Assembly (NCBI RefSeq): GCF_019649055.1
Contig: NW_026570426.1
Location: 62,001 to 126,000 of the forward strand
DNA from: Paramacrobiotus metropolitanus
Taxonomy: Eukaryota > Tardigrada > Eutardigrada > Parachela > Macrobiotidae
DNA: 64,000 bases
Reading direction: 5' to 3'
Numbering within the stretch: the first letter of the stretch is position 1; each line of letters starts with the position of its first letter. A program made the translations under genes and the position numbers. The notes under the pieces are model-generated. The model saw nothing but the letters and a program-made list of their open reading frames with translations, was not told where the DNA came from and made no database searches. Of this stretch, positions 52,216 through 64,000 are shown in pieces.

Positions 52216-54123
52216 TACTCCTGGCTCGTATGCGTCTCACAAACCCTAGCGTAGCTCCAATGTAAGTTTCCACGACGGCTGCAAACCCCCAGATGCATTA
52301 TAAATTTAGGCTCTTTGTATCGTATATGGTCCTATGGATATCCGTAGAATATGACTGCCTTTGATGGTAGGTCGTACTTTGCCTGTGGTTGCTCAAATAA
52401 TTTTCTGCTGGCCAGATTTAGAACGCTCGATGATTAAGCTGAAATTCAACTCAACCTGCAGTTTCTCTTGTTTACCGGCCGGCAAATACTATCGCAAACA
52501 CGATTGCACGGTGAAATTCAAATAACAAAATGACGATCGTTGCAATAAGATGAGAATGGCGATATACGCAACGGAAAACTGCTTATCGATCACGGGAAAG
52601 GCACGTCGGTGCCACTGACGTGTACGGGCGTACCAGCCCCGTCCACATCGTACTACTCTACTACTGCCCCAAGGCTTAGGCTTACTCCTTACTACAGCTT
52701 CTACGCGAGTCATGACCGCGACTCCGAGTGCCGACTTCTCAGAAATCCCCAGCAGAGAACTTTGACCGCGACTTGCCATTTCGACGTGACCGCGCTTCGA
52801 TGACGTAGCTCAACCTATTGTTCTAGTGTATTAGCTAACCTCTTGTTCTTATTAGTCCACGTGTAGTGATGCAGCTGTGTGATTAGTCCACGTGTCCTCA
52901 GATGTCTCTTATTGGTTAGTGTTTAAATCCCTATTGTTCTCTGACCCGTACCTGCGTGTACGAAGAGCCAGCACTTGCGGTGCCCAGGGCTATATAAATC
53001 GCTCGTCGGACCTTTCACCTATTGTCAGGGGTCATTCCTCTATCTCGTCGACGTGCATTATCATCTTCGGATAATCTCGTGACGTAACAGGTTACCCATT
53101 TGATCCCACTTGATTTGCCGTGACCTTTCGTTCTCTTCATCATCTTCATGCCCTGTAGCGCCAGGTTGATGGATATCTCTCTTATCGCTTCGGCTAACAT
53201 CTAGCGTCGGACAGGTAACGTATACTTCTCCGTCGTGTGTATTTCTTGTGTTTGCAGGACCCGGACCTCTTCTTCTTTTCCTTTCCTACCTTACCAGATC
53301 TACGTTATCTTCTACCATCTTCCGTAACAGTTTGAGACAGAGTCGCTCTATCCGACTGGACGTGGTCGGACAAGTGGATACAGTACCCACTTCACTGTGT
53401 TAGGTCTTTATTTCACGTCACCACCACCAGATACAGTAAAGCACACGGCCAGTGGCGGCCACACCGATAAGCGTTAATTTATTTCAAGGTAGCCACAAGA
53501 ATCAGTTGTGATATCATACTATAATAATAATCATAGGCTCAACGGCAGTTAATGCACCTTGCACAAGCAATTCAGTGAATCGTCCTTGCACAAGCAATTC
53601 ATCGACGATCGTCCACTCGTCAGAGAAGGATGCGCCTTTGGGCATCCACGCTCATGATTTTTTTCGTATGCTCAACAAACACGGTTTTTCTGCATGGAGC
53701 CGGTAGACAAGCGGAACACGTTTTTCGCAACTGCAAAACATACCAGCAAGAAAGCAACCAGCGATGTTGTAAAGCTGTCATGCATGTCGTATGTAATCAG
53801 TAATCACCGGGCCGACTGAACTGCATTATACAAGTATCATAGTGATGATGCAAAAACGTGCATAACTTCATTCGCTTAATTTCGAAAAATGTACTGACAA
53901 GATTTCCGTTTTTTTTAAAATAACAGATACCTGTTAGTGATTCGGAATATGCTCCGACTGAATTAGCGAAACCACAGAAATTGCTTCCTTATTCCTTGCA
54001 ATGAGAGAGATGCAAAAAGCATTTACAGCCACGATCGCTTAACTGCATTTACAGCAACGATCGATCGCTCGAGCTGCTGCCACCGCCACCTCAATGACGT
54101 CACACACGGAGACCGAATACGAC
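52216..54123. promoter_or_regulatory. Intergenic/upstream region of RING copy H
   Basis: No gene seen in 1.9 kb. GTGATATCATAC at 53512 is the degenerate counterpart of the TGATGTCAT block about 600 bp before other copies. An imperfect 20-bp duplication (CTTGCACAAGCAATTCA) occurs at 53560-53600. Confidence 0.4.
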
Positions 54124-56747
54124 ATGCGGCGATGCGCGGCAAGATTTTTTCTGAGTCTGTGCTGTTTATCCCCGCTGCTGCAGCGTGGCAGTGGCGTGAT
54201 CCTCGTGTACGAGCGAGACGTTGCCGAAGATACCTGGGTTCCGGTCTACCAGGTTCTCAATAACCACCAGTCCCTCGCTGGCCGACGCGACCGCGATATT
54301 CCGGTGAGCGTTGCTTGGCTTTGTCTGCAGAGCAATAATAATATTAGAAAACAGGAGAACCGAATATGTCGGTCGTGTTGACTGCAACGCTGCTATTGTA
54401 ACCGTTCAAAATGTCCTCAAGGCTAAAACGTCCATTGTAAATTTCGGTCGGAAATCCGGAGAAAACTACACAGTTTATTCGGTGTACCTGACGCCCTGTG
54501 CTAATCTTTAGAGTTATCTGTACGTTGCCGATCCAGAGAACGCCTGCAACGCTGACGATGTGGATCCGGCGCCGCGCGTGTGGGAGGACAACCGAGCAGC
54601 TCCGTTCTTCTTACTCACTAACGACGCACCGTGTGCTCCACAAAACGGTATTTTAACAATTTATAAAAAGGGGGGAAATGTTGCAGCGCAATACATTCGT
54701 TTAATACATTGAGTCTGCTTTAACGCCCTAGTAAAAGTTTTCTGCACTGTTTTATATCGTTGTCAAATAGAGATAAAAATGACTGCCACCTTTATTTCGT
54801 TCATAGTGATATAAATAAGGCGAATTAAATTGCCGGGCTAAAAGCATAGGACAGCGCACCGGTAACTGGTCTGGTACTCATTCCTTTTTAAAACTTCGCA
54901 ATGAAGCGCTTTTCACGTTAATGTACGCAAATGATTTGGAAATAAAATGCCATCAAAAATGTAACCCTACTTAATTATGAGGTTTCCGACAATTAAAGTT
55001 TTAAAAGATGTACGGGCGTCAGCTAGCATTAACGCTTCACGGAGCTGTTAACCGTTCGAAGGCTATCGGAATACCACGGGCAGTGATGGCAGCGGAGTGG
55101 TCGCAAAGATCTTCAACGCCCAAATGAAAGGCTACAGCGGCATCATCGTGTACGCCGATTACAGTAAAGAGAAGGTCCTCCCGGAGATGGCGGACGGAGC
55201 GCACTCATACTATGAGGAGTGGCCGCGGACGACGCCGGTTCCCCGGCCGATTCCCGTCAACATTACCGGCTTCATCAAGATTGCCGTGCATTTCGTCGGA
55301 CACGACGACGGAGCGCGACTGGCGCAGTACGCGTACAATACGTCTTCTCGGTATACCTGGATTTTCTCTTTCTTAGTGAATCTTGTTCCATGCTTCGCAA
55401 TATGCGTTTACTAGTTGAATATTGTGCGCCTTTCTTACAGATCTCTGTACAAAGTGAAAGTTAGTTCGGTGGTGGTCGATCCAACCGACAGGTTCGGTTA
55501 CCATCCCCGCGTTGCGTGAGTAAATATTTTTTCTGCTCATTTGTACTTAAGAAAAATTTTTCTTTCATTTCATTTTTGAAAAAGCGAATCATATTGATTT
55601 TTGATTTCCGTTCAAATAATTGAAAACTGTATTTGATAATGATCTACTGCATTTTTTTGAAAGCATACTAAAGGTCATAAATAATTTTCATTCAATCAGA
55701 GATTTTTTGCGTAGTCCGTTCAAGCATTAGTTCAAATAAATTTCTAAAATCGTAATTATTCTTGGCGAACAAGCAATATGCAAAGTAATTAACGCGTTTC
55801 GATGTCACCTTGAAAACAGGTATCCGAGTTACGAGAGCCCGACGTGGACGAGCGCGCCTACCAGCAGCTCCGGTTCTTCATCTGACAGCAACGCATTACT
55901 CTGGGGTATCCTCGGTCCCTCATTTGTTATCGGCGCTGTTATCTGGCTGATGAGATTCGCATATCGACGGCACCAGATTCGTCAAGCTGCGAAAGCAGCA
56001 GCCGAACAAGTCATGGTCTGTTACTTCTTCAATGCACCGTGTCACAGAAAAAATCTAAGGAAGTGCTTAATCACAGATCGCTCAGGCGTTGGCGCAAGCC
56101 GCCGCTGAAGATGAGTTAGCGCGCATTCTGATTCTGCGCGAGCAGCAAGTGCGTCGCTTTATCGAGGCCTTCATCGCCCGCGTCCAGGCCGCGGAAGAGG
56201 CAGAGCACGTGCAAGCCAACGGCGTTCCGCTGACACCGGCAGAAATGCAGCGACTGACGCAAGTAAAGGTCACGGAGGAATCGGACGACATCTGTCCGAC
56301 ATGTCAGCAGACGTTTGTTGTGGACGAAATTAAAATCGTCTTGTCCTGTTCTCATGGTAAATTCGTCGGATACTCGTTCCCGTTGCATTTATGAGAGATA
56401 ATTTCAATTTTCTTTGCGCTTGCGATCGTAATTTTTGTTTGACAGTGCTATACCAGCTGCTGTTGGCTTAAAATTAAAGCAGTCTTTATTTGCTTAAGAA
56501 ATAGTACTGACCATTCGTTGTGAAATGGCCGAATACTCTACAAATCGGGGAAGTCGAATTGAGTTGTAATGGTACTTGCATTCTTGCAGTGGGTCATTCG
56601 GCGTGCTTGACGACCTGGCTGACGACCTATTCGCGCAACTGTCCGGTGTGCCGACAACCCGTGGAGACAGCGTCCATCGCAGATCCCAACCCGGGCGATT
56701 GTCGTCAACTCACTGATCGCCAGAACTCCACAGCCGAATTGATGTGA
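54124..56747 (+). CDS. PA-TM-RING E3 ubiquitin ligase, copy H
   Basis: Seven exons: 54124-54303, 54512-54647, 55062-55350, 55441-55515, 55820-56015, 56077-56356 and 56590-56747. All introns are GT-AG and in phase, 437 residues. An in-frame ATG at 54094 would add ten residues; 54124 is preferred because it starts the signal peptide (MRRCAARFFLSLCCLSPLLQ). PA domain GSDGSGVVAKIFNAQMKGYS, IIVYAD, VHFVGHDDGARLAQYAYN. TM helix LLWGILGPSFVIGAVIWLM with a basic RRHQIRQ stop. Charged helix (ARILILREQQVRRFIEAFI), then RING-H2 CPTCQQTF / CSH-x2-H-x2-C / CPVC with the conserved Trp. Both linker cysteines are present. Last and cleanest copy of the array; very close to copy C in the RING. Confidence 0.88.
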
Positions 56748-58836
56748 TAAGATTGCCGTACTGGCGCTTGGGAGATACATGGATACCATTTCTCTTTTCA
56801 CTGTTTTATAAAAATGAATGATTTATCACGCAGAAGCCTGTGCCGATCCAAGGCATGACCTAACGAACAGCTACATACTACATACATACCGTCATAGCAT
56901 GACAAAATTGTATACATCAATACATGCGTAGAAACTTTTCGCTTCCGCACGGTACCAGACACTTTTTTGCATTGTTTAATGGCATTTTATAGCCAAGTGA
57001 TTTGTACGCATTGGCATAAAACGGTCTGTATACGCAATAGCCGGTTTGGGAGTTATGACTGGAAATATCAGTAAATTATGTATGAAACAAAATAACAAAA
57101 AAATAATATTAGTTTAGGTGTACCAGAACGCGGGCTCAGTATAGACCAAACAACTTGCTTCAAATTTTACACGTAAACGCTCACAACTGCAAAGATCGCT
57201 GTACGCCAACTCATGGTTCTATCAACTTTTCTGAAATTTTGAAGTACATTTCAAAAATAGTTAAATTTGTTTTAAAATTTGAAAAAAATGTTGAAACCTG
57301 ATTGGGTGTAAAAAACGAATTCTGGGCAAAAGGCATTTCAAATAACATTTTTAATTTTTAGATTTCATTCGTTTTGATTTAAAGTAAATGTTGTAAATCA
57401 TTTGGATTCGCCATCAGATTTACGTGTGCACTTGCTTTTACCGCAAATATTTTGCAAAAACTGGTAATTAGTAATATCCTGGATTTGTTGCACGGCAAAA
57501 AACCTTTAATTACCGGCACCTGGAATATGGTAACGTAGATTTTCCCCAACGTATAAAATGTATGTGCAGCAAGCCAAGGACAACGAGCCAGGACGGCGCG
57601 CTGCACCCGGTTCCGTCAACTCCACGGTGAACGCGTAACATATCAGCTTGAGTCTGTCGAACTGGACATGAAGTGAACTGGATGGTATCACAGAATGCGA
57701 ATACCGGGATTCGTTCTCCATGGAAGCGCAGCACAGGCTGCGGCAGTAGAACTGGCTAAAGACACTGTCTAAAGCCATTTGCACCATGTTCCGCACCCCT
57801 TTTTCATATTCGCACCTTAATGTTAGTCGTAATGTTTCCCAGCGCCATTGTCACACGATCGAGTCATCTTCACAATTGTTCATACCCACGCTATTTTAAT
57901 TGCACGCGTAAACCCGGTTATCTATTTTACTCACCAGTGACCTCACGTCGTCCATCCGACTGTTTTGTCCACTGTTGTAATGGGGCTTTTTCCCGCCGCA
58001 TAGAGATGTTAAACTCGATTACTCCGTACTGCTTTATACAGTGTAAACAGATGATGGGTGCAGCCAGAGTCCTAATGTTCGCCATATTTAACAAAATTAA
58101 TGCCGCGCTCAAGTACGTTTATCTTAAAACAACGCTTCTTTAAACAACTTGAAGTTGTTTATCCGGACAGAAAATGCGACATATGCATAATGCAGTATAC
58201 AACTTACAATTAGGTACAAACTTACAAATGCATTTAACTACTGTACACATGCAGTACGCAGATGCTAAATATCCAGCACACGGAACGCGTTTTAATGTTT
58301 TAAGCTTTACGTACGTGTGAACAGGCGGACGATTATCTTGGTAAGCAACAACCTACTGACGTGAAAGATAAGAATACTGAAACGGCAAGGAATGTTAAGG
58401 AATAAGTAATAATGCAATCTGGAATCTTCTAGAAGGAGTAAACGAATAGCTCAGAATACTACGTCATTTACTCTTATAAAATTGTCTTTTAAATGATTTT
58501 GTGTACAAACTGGTCAAATCTTTTTGAGTTAACAAGGTGATTACACGGTTCTGTTACACGTTATTTCTGAACACCGAAAACCTTAAAACTGTGGAATATT
58601 TCATGAGGTATATTATAAATGAGTACGTACGTAGGACATCGCGCTGATTTATATAATTATTGTTTACCTATCTGTGTTGTGCATCATGACAAACAAATTT
58701 AAGGATATTTTAAGATCAGGGTAAAGCTATGCTAAAACAAACAGCAATAGAAAAACAGGCGGAAGTAGGAAATCAGAGTACTCGCTATTCGGAATGCAGC
58801 AAAAACAGGTAGGCGAATATCTATATGCGTTAGGGC
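56748..58836. other. Intergenic; degraded foldback relic near 57.0-57.3 kb
   Basis: No supported gene. Around 57010-57300, GGTTTGGGAGTTATG, GGTGTACCAGAACGC, TTTTACACGTAAACGC and CAAAGATCG follow the order of foldback family 1 (GGTTCGGGAGTTATG, GGTGTACCAAAAGTC and so on), so a decayed copy is likely. Confidence 0.5.
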
Positions 58837-59399
58837 CTAATTGTAGCATCCGGATTCGATAGGCGCCTCGCCGGGCACGAAGACAGCCAAGACACGTGTA
58901 TAGTACCGATATCGAGCCCGGGACTTGTCCTCGTTGCGTCCCTGGCACTCTTCCCTGCCGTTGATAGCCCTGATACTCTCTCCGAATTTCCCCTCGGCCA
59001 CTCCGGGATGATTATGCACCGCGGCGCCCCAGTACCAGTAGGCGGTGGCCCAGGCGACGTCCTCGTCGTCCGCCACCTGATCCGGGTTCTCCACCAAGCG
59101 GTCATCGTGGTACAGCGCCTGCGAGGCCTTGCGGTAGTTGTCCTCCCACGTCAGCTGCATGTAGCCGCGTCCGTAGTACTTCTCGTACTCCGGTTGGGGC
59201 GAGATCTGCTTCTTGTAGCGCAGTCCGCCGGATTCGTGGAGAATGTTGGCCAGGAACATGGCCAGCTCGCGGCGGCTGGTGATTTTGCCGTTGGGAGCGC
59301 CTTTGGCGAAGCTCTCGTACTGCGCGTCCGTCGGCTGCGGGAGCCGGCGCTGGTTACGGCCTGCTGGAATTCGTCTCTGCTGACCAGATATCTAGACAT
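58837..59399 (-). CDS. GH19 chitinase (apparent one-base frameshift)
   Basis: Hydrolyses chitin by an inverting mechanism. The main frame to the stop at 58837 holds the family core: RRELAMFLANILHESGG with the catalytic-acid Glu, PEYEKYYGRGYMQLTW with the second Glu and substrate-binding GRG, then VAWATAYWYWG and SIRAINGREECQGR near the C-terminus. The natural N-terminus, ATG at 59399 (MSRYLVSRDEFQQAVTSAG), is in another frame. Homology switches near 59335-59345, where one base appears missing in GGCTCCCGCAG. The joined length is about 187 residues, a bare catalytic domain with no signal peptide or chitin-binding domain visible, so an upstream exon may exist. The exon is conspicuously GC-rich compared with its AT-rich surroundings. 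Either a recent pseudogene or an assembly error. Confidence 0.82.
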
Positions 59400-61728
59400 G
59401 ATGCTATGTAGAAATGTTTATTAATTACATAGTGTATGGGCAGAAGTGCGCTCTGATGGAAGGCTGCTTATATACACATTCGTTGGGAGAGAATGTGAAC
59501 TGTAAAAAGTACTTATGACATTACGCGAAGTTTTTGTCATTTAGTTTTAACACCACGGAGTGATTTTGTGTTATCGCATAGCTGATCATTGAGCATACGC
59601 TGCACCTTGTGTACCGAACTCTTGTTGATAAAATCCTTGTTTGCATTGTCACTCTTATGTGATACCTATATTTCCTGTCTGGAGGTGAGTATTCGCGCAT
59701 GCTCAGCTATAGCTAACATTGGCCGAGATTGTTATTCATTAAATTCGGGAATTATCTGCGGTGTTTATCTGAATGACTGACTTACCGTTATTTTCAGTCG
59801 ATAGCCGTACCCATGTTTGTGCAACGTGTTCGAGTAACCAAACCCTACGGCAATGTTTGATTGCAGTAAAATTGTTATTATTTAACACACTTCGCACCCC
59901 GATAACATCCCACCAGCTAGATCTTTTAGGGCAATTAGCATGCCGCCAAAATGAGACCTCACTTCGTATGCAAGTATAGTAATGCAACACACGTTATGCA
60001 GTATCAGAAAAATTAACGTATTACACTACTGCGTTGATAAAAGGTTTATTTTAGATGCGCTTAACTAATTATAAGGTTCTAAACTTAAAACTTTTAGTAT
60101 AAAATTCACCAAACACTGTTCGCTGAATTATAATTTGGAAACGATATCGTGTGCAAAAACGTGGTAAAGGTATATCGCCCCAGGAGTTTTGAAAATAATT
60201 TTATTTAAAATTTTAAAAACACACTTACGGGCGCCGTCGGGCGGTACCGCTACTGGACGTTGTGAGCTAGCTCCATAGCTTTCCCGATATCGAAAACGGT
60301 AGGTTATGTAGACAACCTGTCAACCTCCAAAGACAGAACTGGATTTAAATAAATTTCTGGAGTATTTTTTTAATAACGAGTCGAGGTGTTATATAATTGA
60401 ATTGGTTTGCGCTTTCGTCGCTGCTGGCCGTAAAGGACCGGATTCATAACCCAGCCTTTTTTGAATCGGCGCTATTCGCTTTTTATCTGTTACGAAGTGT
60501 TTCCTCCATCAACACTCACGACGAAAAGTTGTGTTTTAACGTAAACGAATGTTTTTATTAAAAATTTATAAGCCTCATATACCAGAATATGGCGCCGCCA
60601 ATGGCCCGCCATATCCTGGTAGCGCAAGCTTCGCACTTTATAATGAGATGTTAAGCCCAACATGAATAACCGCTTGAAACCTCGCCCTAATAGGCAGGCA
60701 AAGGTGTAGGTAAGAAGACTGTCATAAGGCAAAGGTGTAGATAAGAAGACTGTTTGTTGACCAGTTTTATTTGTGCATTCTATTATGCCGATCCATCCCA
60801 GAAACTGTCAGCAAGGTGCAGCCGGAATGCGCTTAATGGGAGCGTGCCATTTTGAACACTGTGCAGCGGATAAGGGACACTCATTGTGTCAGTAATTATT
60901 GATCATCGGGTTCGGTAACCAAATGCTTACATTAATTCGCTTGTTGGCCAATTAACGGATGAAAAAGCTCCAATAAAACTCGCATTCGCAGTCCAAAGTC
61001 TTCAAGTATTACCGCTTGCTCTGCTATTGGCAATGCCACTGGCAGGGCGCCAGAGCGACGTTTTAACCTGCCAACGCGGAGTCTATCATGCGCGGTGCTG
61101 ATCGAGGCCAACTTAAATCAAATGTTTTCTGCGTTCAGAACGCGTCTGAATTTTGATGGTATTCCGTATAACAAGTCTAAGGTATTTGACTTGTATAAAA
61201 GTGAAAACTGTGAAGTTTGTGTTTGAAATTGCAGAAAACATGTCAAAATTGTTCAAGACTAAACCGAAGGAAATTATCAATATTAATTTATCGGAGATTT
61301 TAATAAAGAATTTTATCCCCAAAAAATTCTGCTTGTAAGATGAAACTGAAATGGGGACGAGATGTTTCTGGCAATCTCTCTTGGGGTCAGAAACTCTACG
61401 GTCAAAGTGCTACGTGCAAATAATAAATAAAGCAGGCGCACGGTTGCAATCATGGCCGATAGCGCTATGCTTTCTCTTAGAAGCAGATTAGATGGTTTTC
61501 AGTACACTGCCTTCTTTTGAACATATGAGTAACGTATTAGTCATACAACACAACTGTGACTAATGTCTGCACAAGGTGACAAGATGACTGACCAAAAACA
61601 ATATTATCTCAAATTAGATATGTTTAGATACCAGTACGGAATCACCCTATTTAAACCAGTACCCGTTATACCTGTAGTAAAATTTTCTAACACTTTTTCA
61701 AAAAGCATTACTTCAGTTTAGCATTAAA
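59400..61728. other. Intergenic, nothing recognised
   Basis: 2.3 kb without a supported gene. A direct repeat GGCAAAGGTGTAG[GA]TAAGAAGACTGT occurs at 60698-60722 and 60727-60751 (core AAGGTGTAG then AAGAAGACTGT). Confidence 0.45.
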
Positions 61729-63650
61729 ATGCCTCATGGTGCTTCGAACCCGGCATCCAGCGGCAGGAAAATCGTGCTGGTGATCGGTGAAACTGGATCA
61801 GGAAAGTCTACGCTGATCAATTATCTCACCAACTACTTCAAAGGGGGAAATATTGCAGCACCTCGAATCGCTATTCCGACTGAGTACTATTCGAAGCCCA
61901 CTGAGGCATACCAGTACCACGAAGCAAATGTCAGTAATCAAACTGCCAGCCAAACCGAAAAGTGGTAAGTCTTAAGACTTAAGGATATTGGCATGGTACC
62001 CCTAGATCCCTAGAGAACCGCGTTGATTAGGCTCTAAAAATACCAGAACACTGTTCTGTTTGGTAGCCGTGAAAGTCTGCCGTCATTAAACCTGAACTAA
62101 AATGGTTGCACAATTTTATTCTGTAATAATTTTCACTGGGCAAAATAAAATTTTGGATTGTTCTGCTTTATATTTATCATTTCTTTTCTGTGCTTCTTAG
62201 ACGGGCCACGTTTATCAAATTGCTTTTATATTATGGCAGTTAGACAGAACAGACTGATGTTGTAACACTCTCGTTTCTCGTTAATATTATTAGTATTCTA
62301 ATATTGCAACTGCAGTAGCCACACTCCTTTAGAAGAAACGTTAATAGGTTATTGGAAAGTGTCACTGTTAATTTTGAAAACCTTTTTCTGGTTTGGTTTA
62401 ACGAAATAAAAGTTAAAGTTTTATTGAGTTAAATGTTAAGAATAATACTTTACGTTTGTAATACAATATTATTGCAAATTGTCGTATGGCCTCAGGTAAA
62501 AGGCATACACGGCGGGTAGCGATTTAAAAAAAATTACTACAAATTACCTTAGCTTCCATCCAGCTTTGTGGAGCTTGTGGACAAGAAGCAGAAACAAAAG
62601 ACGCCCACAAACGCAGTCAACGCGTTTCTCTAGGGGAAGTACTCGTATTGTATTTCATGCAATACTGTCGGTTAATAGAATATTTTCCGCAAAATGCCGG
62701 GAAAAAAATTGCAGAAAGCGAATTGTCGGGCAGCAGTAAATCGAAGGTCAATAAACTGATGTGCTACCGGTAATGGTAGCTAATCCAGTGGTGTACAATC
62801 GTAATTTTCTAGCAAACCTGCACGCATCCAAAATTAATGCGCAACCTAAAAGGGAAAATTAGGTATTATACACTGGCAAGAAGTAATCACATTTAATGCT
62901 GGGCTGTACGAGCTTTCGTTAAAAAATCCCGTTTTTCGAGAAAAAACCGTTACGCAGATTGAACAGTCCTCTAATATTTGCAGTTCATAAAGATCATGTG
63001 AAAAGAGTGCACAGTTCTTTGGGCGGGTTTAGCACTTCCTTCTTTTCAGTTAGCAATTGGGACTTACGTTAGTTCAAATCCTTTTCAATTTCTACGGGTA
63101 AAAACAAATGGAAAAACGGCACCTTTTCAAACGATTCGATATACCCAGTTCTTGATCACCCAGATTCTTATTTTATCAAACGCTAAAATTTATTTGCAGC
63201 ATGGATTACGATTTTGAATCGGGAACAGCATCATATCGTTTCATCGACACTCCAGGAATGAGCGATAGCAGGGGCGTGGAACGGGACGAAAAAAATATTC
63301 AACAGATTCTCCAAGCAGCCCAATCAGCGGGAACTCTGTCGGCTATTGTCATCGTAATTAACGGCACACAATGCAGAGGCACCATCAATCTGCGCAATAC
63401 GCTTACCCGACTGCGAGGTATAACACCGAACGCTTTAACGGACAACCTGATCGTTGTGCTGACAAGCTGCGATTCGACTAATTTCAAGTTCAAACTTATG
63501 TCGCTGCATCCGTGGACGCTCAAAGCGGAGAACATTTTCGCCATGAACAATGCGGCGTTGAGTCAAGATCCGCTGTTAATGCTGGAGGGCGACCACCGGC
63601 AAGGTAATCGAACGCTCCTAAACTACACATCAGATAGAATGATCGAATAG
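61729..63650 (+). CDS. P-loop GTPase of the AIG1/septin-like class, uncharacterised
   Basis: Two exons: 61729-61964 (donor AAGTG|GTAAGT) and 63200-63650 (acceptor TTTGCAG), phase 2, 228 residues to TAG. G1/Walker A GETGSGKST lies at about residues 20-28, G3 DTPGMSDSRG in exon 2 and a G4-like TSCD in place of NKxD. A short acidic/polar segment joins them. The fold resembles the TRAFAC class (AIG1, septin, Toc-like); the exact family is not certain. The protein ends soon after the G domain, shorter than relatives with coiled-coil tails, so either further 3' exons exist or it is truncated. The 1.2-kb intron contains the motif CCCTAGAGAACCGCGTTGAT at about 62009, also found just after the retroelement at 49.69 kb. 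Confidence 0.68.
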
Positions 63651-63759
63651 TTGTCTATACAACTAAAAAACGTTTTTTGTCAGTAATGGAAGCTTTGTGG
63701 AAGAAATCCATGGCTGAAATCAATCGGTTCGTCCTCTCCTCTCGAGAGAATGTCCAAGT

Positions 63760-64000
63760 TAGGACATTAGTGGTTCAATGGTTCTGAACCAATGGAACCA
63801 CACTTGAACCAAGTACGTTCTCACTTACCGACACGCTGACACACTACCGCTGTACCCCGTGAACTAACGGAACCAATGGAACCACATGGAACCCCAATGG
63901 AACCACAAGCGAACCAAGAGCACTCTCACTTGCATGCACGCTGTCCCACTACCGCTGTACCCCGTGAACCAATGGAACCAATGGAACCACATGGAACCAC
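63760..64000. repeat. Minisatellite, period about 105 bp, with AATGGAACCACA sub-repeats
   Basis: CACTACCGCTGTACCCCGTG recurs at 63842 and 63947, and GAACCAAG...CTCACTT recurs with similar spacing. Each unit is filled by 12-bp AATGGAACCACA-type repeats. The array continues past the window end. Confidence 0.85.

Noticed and set aside
57506-57796. Minus-strand 96-codon ORF
   Set aside because: No domain, a second frame is equally open, no splice support or paralogue.
1-64000. CRISPR arrays, rRNA, bacterial operons
   Set aside because: None present; the repeats seen are transposon ends, a minisatellite and a 43-bp tail duplication.

Overview
The window is nuclear DNA of an invertebrate animal. 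Genes are split by short GT-AG introns, coding islands are separated by AT-rich spacers, and there are several families of eukaryotic mobile elements. The families present (insect-type gustatory-receptor-like 7TM proteins, C/EBP-like bZIP, PA-TM-RING E3 ligases, PAT/Ngaro-type tyrosine-recombinase retroelement, GH19 chitinase) fit an ecdysozoan. A tardigrade is a reasonable guess, but the sequence alone does not prove it.

Layout. 0-9 kb: two gustatory-receptor-like genes in convergent orientation (the first cut by the window edge), separated by two unrelated ~650-bp foldback elements, an inverted-repeat-flanked block with a broken ORF, and a Cys-rich exon. 10-12 kb: two small uncharacterised genes. 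12.6-56.8 kb: a tandem array of eight PA-TM-RING ubiquitin-ligase copies, all on the plus strand and sharing one seven-exon plan (signal peptide / linker / PA domain / linker / TM / pre-RING plus first half of RING / second half of RING). Copies A, C, G and H splice cleanly on paper to complete proteins of 471, 424, 449 and 437 residues. Copy F (422 residues) is open only with two shifted splice sites. Copy E has lost a splice donor and has no visible first exon. Copies B and D are pseudogenes. An orphan first exon lies at 26.2 kb.

The array is interleaved with two minus-strand bZIP genes, each just upstream of copy B or D (a duplicated bZIP + RING module), and with transposons. These are a broken non-LTR retroelement nested in a palindromic MITE (22.2-26.1 kb), two near-identical TIR elements with 7-bp target duplications, a 4.8-kb PAT/Ngaro-like element with textbook split direct repeats (34.66-39.45 kb), and a 5'-truncated non-LTR copy in intron 1 of copy G. 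A Sel1-like pseudogene lies at 45.8 kb.

57-64 kb: a GC-rich GH19 chitinase gene with an apparent one-base frameshift, a two-exon P-loop GTPase gene, and a ~105-bp minisatellite running off the window end.

Biologically the centre of the window is the membrane RING-ligase array: a luminal PA domain for substrate capture, one membrane span, and a cytosolic RING-H2. The copies differ in PA-domain cysteines, tails and integrity, as expected of a family evolving by birth and death. Gene structures here were built by hand from splice signals and paralogue comparison; no transcript evidence was available.
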